Assembly (NCBI GenBank): GCA_006384855.1
Contig: VCJN01002361.1
Span: forward strand, 1-64,000
Direction of reading: 5' to 3'
Length of the DNA stretch: 64,000 nt
From: Tetraselmis striata
Lineage: Eukaryota; Chlorophyta; Chlorodendrophyceae; Chlorodendrales; Chlorodendraceae
The position numbers and the translations under genes were made by a program. The notes under the pieces were generated by a model. The model was not told the origin of the DNA. It ran no database searches and saw only the letters and a program-made list of their open reading frames with translations. Below, piece after piece: positions 34,841-46,770 of the stretch; the stretch's first letter is position 1; every line of letters starts with the position of its first letter.

Positions 34841-35340
34841 AAGACGGCCACCATCGTGCACCAAGGCTGTGCCGAGTATTGTACCGCCCTTTTTTTATCG
34901 GGCGGGTCGCACCGAAGTGCGAAAACACAATTTTATTTCGAACTTCGCTCGCGAGTAGGCCGCCCCCGACTGAATCGTACAAACCCCGTTTCTCCACCCG
35001 TAGGCAGATCTCGCAGAAGCCGACGCACGCCACGGCCAATGTCGTACATGAATTATTTTTAGCAGCCCCCCCTACATGCATGCTGCCCGGCGGCGCTAGC
35101 ATGCGCTACCGGGACGACTACGACTATCATTTGAAAGTCCTCCGTAGGGCTCCCATTGTCGCCGCACCGAGCGGGGCACGGGTCATAGAGGTTACCAGTG
35201 CCCACCACGTGGAGGTAGGCGGGGTGGTGCCGTCTGGCATGCCGCACCCAAGATATCCTCCGCTCTTGGTAGACCGCTGCCCGGACAAATGTAGGCGCTA
35301 GGTGGACTAGTCTCATGGAGAGTGATCTTTCGGCAATATG
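34841..35340. other. Intergenic, nothing recognised
   Basis: Short frames only. It lies between the end of DIRS element C and the copia-like LTR. Confidence 0.35.
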
Positions 35341-35630
35341 TGCTGGTGGTCTTTCGGTAAGGGCTAGGGTAGTGGCTCAACAGAGAGCAAACCATTCCGA
35401 CATTTACATGGGGAGAGCCCGAGGGTTCTTATAGCATTTGTCTACGGAGAGACTTAGGGAAAGCAGCGCTCTACCAAATTACATGTGTCGGCATTTGTCT
35501 TAGTCTGTGATTGAATGAGCCTTGTAGTCATGCTTCTTGCCACGATGTTGATGAAGTCATAGTACCGCCGTGCCTAGCCAAGGAATACGAGTCAGAGAAA
35601 TTACGGCACGTAAGAGCTCAGATTCCAGCA
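35341..35630 (-). repeat. 3' LTR of the copia-like element
   Basis: TGCTGG...CCAGCA, 290 bp. Clearly diverged from the other LTR, so the insertion is old. Confidence 0.75.
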
Positions 35631-35678
35631 CTCCTCCTCACGGTGAAGTGACGGAAAGAGCGCGTAGAAAGGTATGGG

Positions 35679-35969
35679 CTAGAGCGACGGAGCATCGCCA
35701 GGCGCGACAAGGGAGTAGCGGGACTTGAGAAAGGTAGGCAGCGGGGGCCAATCAACATACCCAATCAGCCAATCAGCCAGCCAAGGCATGGACGGTGCGG
35801 ATATGAAGAAGAGTTGGCTGTGCGCCATGGCTAATGCAATGAACCCAGCCTCACTAATAGCGAGTGTAGTGCCAGTCTGGTCCTTGCTGTTCCATGGCCT
35901 TTGCACGCATGCCATTATCCAATGAACCTTGTGACTAGCATGTTGGGCGTTAGCAGCACAGGGCCCCAA
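35679..35969 (-). pseudogene. Copia RNase H C-terminal remnant
   Basis: The minus-strand frame contains SKDQTGTTLAISEAGFIALAMAHSQ, matching the copia RNase H signature SKKQxTVALSSxEAEYIAL. Immediately downstream is the purine tract and 3' LTR, as expected for a copia gene order with RNase H last. Confidence 0.65.
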
Positions 35970-36965
35970 ACAGTGTCGGCAAAGGCTATAAGGGATGGGA
36001 CATCAGTGGATGGCTGCAGGGCGAAGGTGAGCCCGTGGTATAAGGTATGCCCTCATTGGCGAAGCGCAGAGCATGTCCGGGGAAGATGACGGCATGGACG
36101 CGGAGCCGCAGTGTTGCGTCAAAGTCCACTGCGGGGCGTAGTTGATCGCCGCGGGGTAGTACGTGCACGGGACTTGTGTTTGTTCAATGTCCCTTTGCCG
36201 TTTTTGTTTGAAGTGCAAGGTGGTGTGGATGACCTTGATGTCGGTGGTGCTGCTAGCAAGCCCTGACAGGGATGGCGTCATGATGGATCCAACGTGTGCT
36301 GGGGATTAGGTCCACTTTCTTGTCGGATATCCCGCAATCCGAAAGGGGCTGGCAAGGTCGTCGGGAGAGACTGCCGCATGATAGCGGCGTGGGATGGGTG
36401 GGTCTCCATCGGGTTGGGGAAGGCAATAATGGCTTATTGCGCTGCCATATCGGCGGGGGAGGGGGGAATCAAGTGCGCCATTGGGCCTGGTTGTGTTGGG
36501 GTGTTCTGCATGTCATCGGAATTGATTTTGATGGGGTGGGAGCTGACAGGGAAGTGCTGACACGGCGCTCGCCCTCTTGTTCCTGTAGAATAGAAAGGGG
36601 GGTGCTGCGTTCACTAGGAGCTCCTCTCGGCGGTGCTAGCCAAACTTGGCCTGCCGTGATGCCTGAAGGGGTGGCGGGGGCGTGGACAAAGTTAGCGAAA
36701 GTAATGGGGCCAAGTGCTGCTTATTGGCGGGGAAGGCGAAGGTCATCGGGTAGATATATAGTCAAGGTTGGTGGTGCCGAGGACCGAGAAGGCGGATGGA
36801 CATATGATTTTAGCGTTGTTCGATGTGACACTGAGGAGAACGGGGAAGGGTTATGATTGAGCGATGTGCGTAGGATTGGTGGGCATGGGCGAGGTACCGA
36901 TGAATGGACGCAGACAATTGGTGTCATCCTGTTGGGCACCGGGGCTGGGTGGGTCACGAGGTAGG

Positions 36966-37802
36966 TCATGGTGGCCATGTGGCGGAAGTCTTGCTGGTGG
37001 AGTTGCGGCTTGGGGCTGCCGTGATGATGGTGATGAGGATAATGGCGACCGGGTGCACCGCCGGAATGGTGCCGCATCCCGTGACAATGTTGGTGGGGCT
37101 ACTAGAGTGGTGGGAGTGGTCCACATGGAGGTTCAGTGTGGTGGCGAGGGATGCGGTGAGGTAGAAAGCTTGGGTGATTGAGGCTGTCGACATGGGGGAG
37201 GGGGAAGGGGGGTGGCGATCATCCATGAGGCGCCAAGCAACCATGGGCATGTGTTCTGGCGATGCACAAGTTGAGAGAGTGCCCGGGCCGATCGCGCACC
37301 GGAGGCGCACGCGTCTGTCTTGCCTTGATGGGGTGCGCAGTCCGTGGTGTGCTGGGTTGGAAGCTTGTGGGGCTGAGGATGGGGGCCACTTGGTGTTGCG
37401 CTGGCGACGATGGGTGCGGGCTTCAATTTCTGTGCTCGTTGGATCAGGTATACTCCAGTAAGTTGCGCCGCTGACGTTGTCGGTTGGTGTTGATATGGTG
37501 TTGGGGTCATCGATGGTGTCGTAGATGGGTAGGAAGCCATGGATGAGGAAGTTGTCTATGACGTACTGGAAGCTCCACGCCCCGCATGGTTTCTCGAGAT
37601 GATTGTGCAATTGTTGAACGCGCTTGATGTACATGAGTGCTGATTCCGCTGGTTGTTGTCCGGCTTCGATCTCACGCTTTAGAGCGGAGCGTTCGTCACG
37701 GGCGAGATGATTAGGGTCTGCCATGCTTGATGGCGTTATGGGCGCATGGATATGTGGGGGAGATGCTGTTGACGATGGGTTTACGAAGGGGCTGGTGTTC
37801 AT
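36966..37802 (-). pseudogene. Copia-like gag remnant
   Basis: Open 278-codon minus-strand frame. Its first ~120 residues contain ERSALKREIEAGQQPAESALMYIKRVQQLHNHL and FQYVIDNFLIHGF, resembling the helical gag (UBN2-type) domain of copia elements. The rest is Thr/Ser/Pro-rich with no zinc knuckle. Protease and integrase were not recognised between it and the RNase H piece. Confidence 0.55.
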
Positions 37803-38558
37803 TGGAATGGCGCATGGCTTCGATTAGGAAGCTCTGCCCTTGCGGGGAGCCCTTGCCGTCGACGGTGCACATGAGTGCTTAACTGCCAAGCCAGGTGAGT
37901 AGGAACGACTCGGTGTCGCCCCGCCGGGTGTGAGCATCCGTGCGGCGCAGAGGTGCACTGGAGACATCAAGCGGCATCTTGGGAATGGGCTTACTAGTGG
38001 TGTGTTTGTCATTGCCATCATGCCTATAATCCGTGGAACCATAAGTGTGCCGATCGTCTTACTCATAGTTGTCTTGGTCTGGAAACGGGGGTGGCGGGTG
38101 CTTGAGGACGTTGTGCTGGGCGAGTTCAACCAAGGAATTTGTGGAGCTCAGTGGTGGTGATGTTGTCATCCGCTATGGTGAAGTGGAGAATTGTAGAATG
38201 GGCGTATAAGTGTAATTGGATACAGTCGGCGGGTGGGTGCGATAGAAAACGCCGGCTATATAGGCTGTTGTCTCGCTCTCGACCGTATTCGACCGGGGTC
38301 GTGTGCCTGTCAAAGCCCTTGGTACACGTCGAGCACGGGTGGCAAGGCGTCGACCCAGGGTAGGAGGGACCAACTTGTCCGCACGAGCTGACACCGAGTG
38401 CGAAATATGGGGAGAGCAGGGAAGTATCCCGACACGGGGAATGCGGCAATCGGATGTCGCCGTATCGACTACCAACAAATCTAGGACGAACGTGTCAGCT
38501 GCTCAAATGCAAGCGATAGGAGGACTACCCTCATAGTGAGTTGCATGTCGGCGGTGCA

Positions 38559-38843
38559 TGTTGGTGGCCTTTCAGCAACAAGGGCGAGGGTGGCTCAACA
38601 GAGAGCAGACCGTTCCGTGATTTACATGGGGACGAGAGCCCGAGGGTTCTTATAGCATTTGCCTAGGGAGGGACTTCGCGGAAGCAGCGCTAAGCTAAGT
38701 TCCAGATGTCGGCACTTGTCTATGTCCGTGCTTGGGCCTTGTAATCATGCTTCTTGCTTCCATGCTTCAGATGAAGTCATAGCACAGTGCCCAGCTAAGG
38801 AACCTGAGAGAAACTACGGCATGTAAGAGTTCAGATCCCAACA
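38559..38843 (-). repeat. 5' LTR of the copia-like element
   Basis: TGTTGG...CCAACA, 285 bp, upstream of the gag remnant in the minus-strand sense. Confidence 0.75.
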
Positions 38844-39361
38844 CACCACGGCGAATAAGGAGATAGTAAGAGCCGCAAATAGCCTTTGAGCTTGCGGACC
38901 ACGTCTCCATCATAGTCGTCGAGTACGAAGAGTTCCGAAAAGGCTCTGGGCGGAAGAGACGGCGGCCCGGGGACACTGCCGGAGCTACCCGTATGTGGCA
39001 TAAGGGCCAGGGGCCAACCAATTACCATTGTAAATTAAATTTGAAATTTCTTACAACTTTGTTCCCGCGTAGTCTTTGATGCTATACGGGCCAGATGTTT
39101 TACAGCCCGGCGGCACGAACCCGGTTCACTATACATGTAATAGTGCGTGCAACCCTCTGAAGGCCAGGATACCATTGTAATAATGTGATTAAAGCTTCTT
39201 GCAATGTATATGCCAGATGCACTGTGCACGCATCACAACTAATATAAAACGAGAGCAAATCTGCTGCACATTCTACATGCGGCAATTGTGCTGGCTGGGT
39301 TCACATGAAATTGATGAGCACAGTACTTTGCACTGTATATCCCCCAGCTAGAAAACTTAGT

Positions 39362-39393
<32 letters not shown>

Positions 39394-40361
39394 ACGGGGG
39401 ATCGATTCTCACTCACCAGACCCAACACTAGGCTCCCGCCGAAGGTGCCAGGGCCGAAACCCTGTATGTCCATATTGTGACCTAGGCACATGCAATCCGC
39501 CTCCAGAGACACAGTCCACGTGCCATCGTAGGTTAGCCTAGCCATTCGACAATCGCCTCATCTGAACCCCAAAGGGCCAATGCCGCGGCCAACGAGTAAT
39601 TGCCCAACCCGAGGATCGATTCAGGATCAAACTCAGGCCCGAGGGTCAGCTTAAGTTCCCCGGGTCTCATGGTAGTGACCCCGGGAGCTCATCACGTACT
39701 GCTGCTGGAAGTAGTAGTTTCAGCGCCACTAGACACAGCAGGTGATATGTACTACAGTATGAGCATTGGCAAAAACATCGTGCAGGCGCGCGGTGCGCTG
39801 CTGACAACGAATGCGAATTATTAAAAATCAAACTGCATGTTCTACTATTGAACCTCTCCAGCAGGCAGTAGTAGCTGCATACGCCACATGGTATAAACTG
39901 CTGCCACTAACGGATGGATGGGAGTAATTAGGAGCATGTAGAGTTCCTAAGATGTTTCTGTAAGCTCACAAGGAGTAATACAGCCACGCGCCCACGCATG
40001 ATATCCCTGGATGTAAATGGGATATGGCCTAACGGACCACGAAAGCACTTTGTCCATTATGGCCCGCTACAGGCCCTGGTAAGCCCGTTTGGTGCGTACA
40101 TCCATCTGCCTGACACAGCTGCAGCCGCTGTGTGAGAGGTCCACAAACCTGATACGCCTCCTACATACCAGCCGATGTTGCAGGTCAGAAACTTCAGATG
40201 ACACTCCCGCATACATGTCAAGGAGCACTAGAGCACTGGTATTTACACATCTTGTACATCAAACTGAACATAGCTATATATATCTACCATGGCGAACAAT
40301 ACCGTGGCTAGCAGGCCTCTGGGCCCGTAATGGCCGCAGCCATATAGCGATCAGAAAGTGT
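38844..40361. other. Intergenic, nothing recognised apart from a G28 run
   Basis: G28 at 39362-39389. TTACA at 40243-40247 is a candidate poly(A) signal (TGTAA) for the branching enzyme. No conserved coding motif. Confidence 0.4.
39362..39389 (+). repeat. Homopolymer G28
   Basis: Pure run of 28 G in intergenic DNA. Confidence 0.95.
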
Positions 40362-43300
40362 TCACCCAGTCTGGTGGAACATCATGGTGCAAGAGGGTGG
40401 CACATTGAGCCACAGCTTGCCATCATACGAGGGAACGCCGCCTTCCTCGTCGTTGCTGACCCACTTGTCGCTCCCAGAGTACGCCGGGTCCTGCGAGTTG
40501 TACACCTGCTCGAAGTGGCCGCCGTGCACCCAGACGCCATACTCTTTGCCCTGCCAGTACTTGAGCCCAGCGTTGATGACGACCACGACGCGCTCCTCGC
40601 CCTCCATGGAGCGCTCAAAAGCCAGCACGCCGTTCATGCGGTCCTCGTGCAGGATGTTGCACCAGCCGGCGCGCAGTGCCTTGAATTGCACCCTCAGCTT
40701 GTTCACATCCGCGACGGACGCGATGGTGCGAGCGCCGATATCATCCTCTGCAAGGTCCCAGTTGAGGCGGCGGTGCTCGTCCGGGTTCCACCACCCCGTC
40801 TGCATCCACTCCGTGCCCATCATGATCATCGGCAGGCCGGCCGCCCCCACGTTGGCGGCGTACCACAGCCGCTGCGCAGCCGAGGCGGTGCCATCGGTGC
40901 GGCCGCCACCGCACTGGTCGCTGAAGTAGCGCTTCTGGCCGCCGATCATCTTCAGGTCCTCGTAGTGGCCGCCCCCATTCTGGCAGCCGACCTGCCGGCC
41001 GGCCGGAGCATATCAATTCAGCACTATCGACACAGAACAGTAACAAGCTCATACGCCCCCTTTAATCCACAACTCCTCTGCTGGCACCACATTAAGGTAT
41101 AACGCTCTTCAAGGCAAGTATCGACATGCCTGAAAATTGCCTCCCCCCCCACGCTTTATAATACAGAATTGGTCCGTATTCCGGGTTGGGTGGGCACCTG
41201 ATCGTGCGATCCTGTCATGTACTTGACGCACTGCGTGGGCCAGGTGAACCCGTGGTGCAGGCCCATGGCGGTCCGCAGGCGCGGGAAGTTCCAGCCCTCC
41301 GCCCAGTCGCCGCCGCCATGGTGGCCGCGGCCCAGCGCCCGGTGCTGCTGGATTATGTCAAAGTAGCCGCTGTGCGTCCACAGGCTGTCGAAGCCGAGGC
41401 GGTGGATGCCCTCCGGGTTCTCGGGGGTGATCTCCGCAATGAGCAGGCAGCCGGGGTAGTTGCTGTGCAGGTGCGCGGTCCACTCCGGGATGTAGTCCCA
41501 CGGCAGGTCGTTGGCGCTGTCAAAACGGAGCCCGTCGCACCTGTACTCATCCAGCCACATCGAGCAGGCCGCCTTCGGAGGTGCGGGGCAGCCGACTCAG
41601 CATCATGCAATGGCGCACCCCGTGATGCCGCCCTCTAGGCACGACCGGCCGCGCAAATCAGGATGGTGGCAGCTGAGGGCTTATGGGGTTTTAATGGCGC
41701 CAAGAACAATCACCCTGTTCGAATCCAAACTCTCCATGCCCAATCACATGGCAGGGGCGATGCGTTGCTGTTTAATCTCGCCAGTACTTAAGTAGTCATT
41801 TTCATCAACTCGGTGTGATGAATCACGCCCCGGCTTTCCTCCGTGATTACTTGCAGGTTGTTTGATAACCCTAAAGACTGGCACACTGTGACCTTTCAAA
41901 GACACCGGGCTATACCCCCCAAGCTCCAACCTCGCCCAGAATGCTGCGATCGGGCTTTCTGTAGGAATACTCGCCAGTGATCTTGGTATCTGCTGTGCCG
42001 CATGTGCCGCAGGCACACGCACCTTGATCATTTCGCGAACCTCCCACTTCCAGTGCGCCAGGTTCCTGCCCCACGGGCCATCATGCGCGCCCTGCAACCG
42101 GCCATGGGGCTCAGCGCCTGGGACGAGCCCCCTGACCGGGTGTGGCGCGGCAGAAAAACATAAGCAGAGGCATCAGCGCTCGCGGTTGGCGGCATCCACC
42201 CACCTCGTGGTAGACGCCGCCCTCCCCAAAGTAGTTGCCGCCCCAGCCGTCGAAGTCCCACAGCTCGTTGCCGTCCACAGCGCCGTGATGGAGCACCACG
42301 TCTACCACCACGCCCATCCCCAGCTTGTGCGCCTCGTTCACAAACGTGCGGAAGTCGTCCGGCTTGCCGTAGGGCCCGTGCAGCGCCAGCAGCTGCGCGC
42401 ATGAGGCCGGACGTCAGTTCCCGCTATCCCCATTGCCGCCTGCAGCATGACATGTCCGCCACCATGGAGGGCACCAGGGAGTGGCGGAGTGCGGTGCGGA
42501 CCTGGCGGGGGTTGTAGCCCCAGCGCTCGGTTGCGTAGCTGAACTCCGCCATGGGCATAACTTCAATGGAGGTGAAGCCAGCTTTGGCTACGTGCTCCAG
42601 CTTGGCGGTCGCAGCCTGGGGCGGGACACACCGCAAACACTCTCAGGACAGCTTGGCGGCACCAGTGGAGAAGCGGAGAGGGAAAGCAAGGGAGGGTCTC
42701 TCTGTGTGCCGACGGTGGCATGCAGGGCTGTGGGGTGTCCCCACCTGCAGGGTGCCCTCTGGCGTGAAGGACCCGACATGCATCTCGTAAATGATGGTCT
42801 CGTCAAAGGGGCGCGGGCTCCACTTCGCCCACTCAAAGCCCTCGCCGCAGTCATCCGCATAGCACCTGCATCCGACCAGTTGCGCCGCTCAGGGTTGCCA
42901 AGGCACAGGGCGCAGGCAGCGATGCCTTGCATGCAAGCAGGCAGGACCAAGGGCCCGAGTCTGGGAGCGGGCGCCAGCGGCAGCGCACCACTTGCTGTCG
43001 TAGTCTGCCGCTCGGGCGTAGGGGTCCCGCCGGAAGATCTCCGCCTCTTTGTTCATCGACAGCCTGCTCATCAGGGTAAACCGTCATTCATTCGGACAGG
43101 ATCCCGGCTGGTCAGGTAGACAGTATGGATTCCGGGCATGCACAGACCGCACCTGTACGGCGTTCCTGGCTGCATGACACCCGGGGGGAGCTCCACCGCC
43201 CAGTTGCCGCCCTCTCCCTTGCTTAGAGGGTAGCCCGTCCCCTCAGGCGTGTAGTCGCTGAGCACCTGCGGCTCCGGCGCAGTCTCCCACTCCTTCACGT

Positions 43301-43703
43301 TGTCAAGCACCTCCTGCGGAACCGGGATGGTGGTCCACGTGCGCGACGCCTCGGAGGACAGCTGCAGCGTGATGTCGCCGGCCATCGGCGCCCATACCAC
43401 CAGCTTGGCGCTGCCGTCCAGCCGCAGCGTGAGCCCCTGCGCGCGGTCGCCCCGCGGCGTCGCTGCCACCGGCGCTGCCCGTAGCGAGTCTGTCGCGACG
43501 TCGGCTGAGGCGGCTACGACGCTCCGGCAGGCGGCCTTGCATCGGAGCGCGGCACCTCGAGCCGAGATGGCAGGTCGCGATGGCAGGCCGCGGGGGCTTG
43601 CTGGGGCGAGTCGTCCCGCTCGACGCGCGCCAGGCGACGGCCGCTTACTGACTGCCGAAGCGCCGGCCGCAGTCTCCAGGGCAGCCAAGAAGTGGGCGCT
43701 CAT
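40362..43703 (-). CDS. 1,4-alpha-glucan branching enzyme (GH13), plastid-type
   Basis: Eight exons, phases consistent: 43703-43153, 43063-42989, 42865-42745, 42615-42502, 42392-42204, 42091-42023, 41572-41198 and 40991-40362, giving 707 residues. The first ~65 residues are rich in Ala/Ser/Arg, like a chloroplast transit peptide. A CBM48-like N-terminal domain follows (LVVWAPMAGDITLQL). The catalytic barrel has DETIIYEMHVGSFTPEGT, GFTSIEVMPMAEF, WGYNP, VVVDVVLHH (region I), CDGLRFDSAND (region II, nucleophile Asp), IAEITPENP (region III, acid/base Glu) and TGSHDQ (region IV). A C-terminal beta domain ends the protein (RVVVVINAGL). All three catalytic acids are intact. It creates alpha-1,6 branches in starch or glycogen-type glucan. 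Assignment to a branching-enzyme subclass is uncertain. Confidence 0.9.
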
Positions 43704-45145
43704 GGCGGTCGACCTGCGCGCACAGGAACAGAAGCTTTGTTTACTTAGTTCCCGTCAAGATGTATGCGGATGGAGAGGAAGCGAGAGCGAGAGGGAGGGG
43801 AGAGAGCGACGAGGGGCTCGTGGGGGGCGGGCGGCTTGGAGAAGAGGCTCAACCGGCGGAGTGACAGAGCAGCCATTAGGTATTGTGAATGACACTCTCG
43901 GGCTCTCGGCTCGGCGCTGCTTTTCTCGTAGCTCGTATGTGACGAGCGGGCAATATAAACGATATCCCTCTTGAGATCAGAATCCATCCCAGGGGCGCTG
44001 GTTGGGCCATGGGGGTTTCGGGCTGGCTTTTTTAGGATAAACGCTCTTGTAAGTGCTCCGGTTGGCTGATGGCATAGTCATCGCCTATCTCGGGACTCGG
44101 GGACGCCGATCGGCGCTGATGGAGATCGCTACGAGTACCACGGGCAGCCAGAGAAGGTGGCACCCGGGAACGCTTACCTTGTTGTGATATAGGATCGTGT
44201 ACGCTGTCTGAGCACAGCCTTGGAAGGTGTGAGAAAGCGAAGGTCGAAGACACGGCTTTGCGGTTTCTCTGTCGTAGAGGGCCGGCGGAGAGCAATGCAG
44301 GGACAAGTATAGGGTATTCTGGGGGAGATCGGAACAGTTGTGCTATGTATTTGCTGCAGTCGCGCGGATAGTCGCTACCTAGATTATCCGCTTTCCGGGA
44401 ATAACCCTCGGCGCGGGTATCGTCTCGTCTCGATACTGGCAGACCAGTACCTGCCTGGTAGCGCTATCGGGGAAGTGATGGGTTTGGTAACATGAACAGC
44501 ATCGAGAGAGTGGCGTCAGAGTGCACGGAAAGAGCGGTAACGGGAAACGACCACGAGCATCCATCCCGCGCCAGAATAATAAATAATGCATTCGGCGGCG
44601 GCCCCCCAGTGCCGCAGACGCCCCAAGCCGAAAGGAATCTTTGAATATGCGCCGGTTACATCCGCGTCTCTGGCGCTCCCTACTGATGATCTGGCGACGA
44701 CTGGCCCTGACCTGGCGCACCGAGCACCGAGCCCAAAGGAATCTGTTGAATATGTGCCGGTTACATCCGCGTCTCTCGCGCTCTCTGCTGATGATCTGGC
44801 CGCCTACTGGCCCTGATCTGGCGCCCACTGCACCGCGCAATAGGCATACGCGGTGCCAAGGGACGAACATAAAGTAGGCGGGGTGTAGGACAACCGGGGG
44901 TTTTGAAACCCTGACAGGCCCTAGTATCTCTACTCAAGCGCCCTCGCTCGCAGCTGCCGGCCTCATCACAGACGGCGACGACAAGCACACAAGCATTCTG
45001 CTCTGGGCGCTCTCCCTGTAATTAGCACATTAGCAATCAAAGCACGGGCTTCGCACTTCTGCCAAAAAGTATCAGATCTCTTACAACGATTGGCATAAGG
45101 GCTCAGGCCACAAATCACGCATGAAAGGGTTGGGAAGGGTGGATT
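43704..45145. other. 5' flank of the branching enzyme
   Basis: Contains a two-copy tandem repeat (about 44625-44832). No other feature. The open frame 44379-44870 (minus) reads through that repeat and looks non-coding. Confidence 0.4.
44625..44832 (+). repeat. Two-copy tandem repeat, 104-bp period
   Basis: AAAGGAATCT…GAATATG…GCCGGTTACATCCGCGTCTCT…CTGATGATCTGGC…TGGCCCTGA occurs twice. GGAATCT is at 44634 and 44738, with about 10-15% differences. Confidence 0.85.
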
Positions 45146-45342
45146 GCGCTAGCTGGAAGCTGGCGCAAAGGCAGAAGGTGGAGATACCGCCGCGTCGCGG
45201 GGCGTCATATCGGGGTGAGGGATGGACGTGGGCACACGGCAGTAGCGTCCTAGCCGCGTATGGCGGAATTGTAACGTCGGGTAACACCCGTCATACTTAG
45301 CCCCGTGCAATTCAAACCTCTATAATAATTATCAATATGACC
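45146..45342 (-). repeat. 3' terminal direct repeat of DIRS element A
   Basis: About 90% or more identical by eye to 49781-49980. It contains the last codons and TAG stop of the recombinase frame. Confidence 0.9.
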
Positions 45343-46770
45343 ATTAGCAAAGCAGGGGGCTCGCAGTTTTGCCATCATGTCGCCACTTGGCGTGGCAACC
45401 TGGCTGGTTGACCGCCCCAGGGGGGTCATCCAGCCAAATAAAGAGGTGCCATGCTGCCGGATACGGTAGGTAGCACTGCTGGGTCGATGTAGGCTAGCAC
45501 CACGCAGGACTCCATCGCCCGGCCGCCGAAGTACTTGATCTTCTGCATTGTCACGCCGATCACGTACGCGGCTGTTGTGGCCCCCTTTCGGAGGGAGTGG
45601 GACGTCCACGCGAGCCCCGCGGGGCGCGGGAAGGGGGGGGGAGAGGGGGGGAGGCTCTTGCACTGCTGTCAGCATCAGTTGTAGCCAGCTGGTGAGGATG
45701 ATGTCCGCCGTCCATTTGGCCTGCCCCTCGCGCTGTCTAATGGCCCATCGCGCCGCTGGCACGCGGCCGCCGGCGAACACCTGACGGGCGGCATCAAAGC
45801 AGTGCAGCAGCTCCGCGATGTCGGCGTGCGCTGACGCTGGCAGCTGACACAACAACTTCTTGCTTGCATCCGCGCCACGCTTGCCTTTCCGGTGACGATG
45901 GTATAGGAAGATTCCGCCGTCCGGGCTGACTGTGAGGTCGCCCGTACGACTTTCCACCCCCGCTCCTCCGCGGCAGAAAAAACAGACAAAGCACGACGAC
46001 TGCGAGGCTAGCGCGGAACAGCTAGCACCATGAGCACCACGGTATTTGGGTCCTTGCCCCAGTCCCAGTCCCAGCTCCAACTGTAGGGTTTTTGCTAGGG
46101 TCAGGGCTTTCAGCATCACACGCGCGGGAAGTGGGGCCCGCATCAGCTCGGGGTGTAGCGTCACCTGCGACGCCGCAAGGCTCTTTCGGACCCTGCTCAC
46201 CAGATCGCCCAGAGCCATCGGCTCCCAGCCGTGGTCCTTGAAGAAGTTGTTGACGTCCGACAGGTAAGGCTGCAAGCTGGAGGCCTTGATCGTCCTCATG
46301 TTGCCCAAAGACGTGACGTACCGTACGTGCCATAGTCCCGGGGTCGGCAGCCAGGGCTGGTCGCCGCTCCTCTTCGCAGAAACGGAAATATTGCTTCATG
46401 CAACTGGCGTAAGACGCCGCAGTGGCCGGCGCCCACGCAACTGATAGCTCTAGGGTTTGGGCGCCAAGGGTGTCAGACCCTCGCACCCATGTCATGTACG
46501 GGCGCATCGAATCAGCCCATGGTGTCGTACAGCTCGCGACCTCGACGCGGTTCTTCACCGCTGTAGTTCGTAATGGTGCCGCACGTACAGCCGGGAGTTG
46601 GTGGCCGTTGCCCGGAAACATGGATAGCGTAGCACTTACGGCCCCTCGGCGCCGGTGGACCCATGCCGCAAGGGAACGCGGAATACAGTCACGGGCCAGT
46701 GAGGCCTGCCGATCATACCTCGCCCGTCCCGCCGTTCCGGCCGGAACAAACCGGCGCGCGGCGCCACCAT
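45250..46770 (-). pseudogene. Tyrosine recombinase of DIRS element A (frameshifted)
   Basis: The minus-strand N-terminal part in one frame has SVAWAPATAASYASCMKQYFRFCEEERRP (46350-46450). After a frameshift near 46300 come SSLQPYLSDVNNFFKDHGWE, LVSRVRKSL, and CFFCRGGAGVESRTGDLTV. After a second frame change at the C-rich stretch near 45630 come WTSHSLRKGATTAAYVIG, IKYFGGRAM and VVLAYIDP. The HxxR box, the GG-motif and the catalytic Tyr context of DIRS recombinases are visible. The expected GGW reads GGR, another sign of decay. Confidence 0.8.

Larger units (their letters stand above)
35341..38843 (-). mobile_element. Decayed copia-like LTR retrotransposon
   Basis: Two diverged LTRs in direct orientation, 35341-35630 and 38559-38843, each with TG..CA ends in short inverted repeats (TGCTGG/CCAGCA and TGTTGG/CCAACA). 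They share CTCAACAGAGAGCA, GATTTACATGGGG-like, CCGAGGGTTCTTATAGCATTTG and AAGCAGCGCT blocks. The coding sense is minus. A purine-rich tract (TGAGGAGGAG on the minus strand) abuts the 3' LTR. The internal part is much shorter than an intact copia element (about 2.9 kb) and is frameshifted. No target duplication was found. Confidence 0.78.

Noticed and set aside
40089-41102. 337-codon plus-strand frame opposite the branching enzyme
   Set aside because: Antisense to the catalytic C-terminal exon of the GH13 protein and without motifs.
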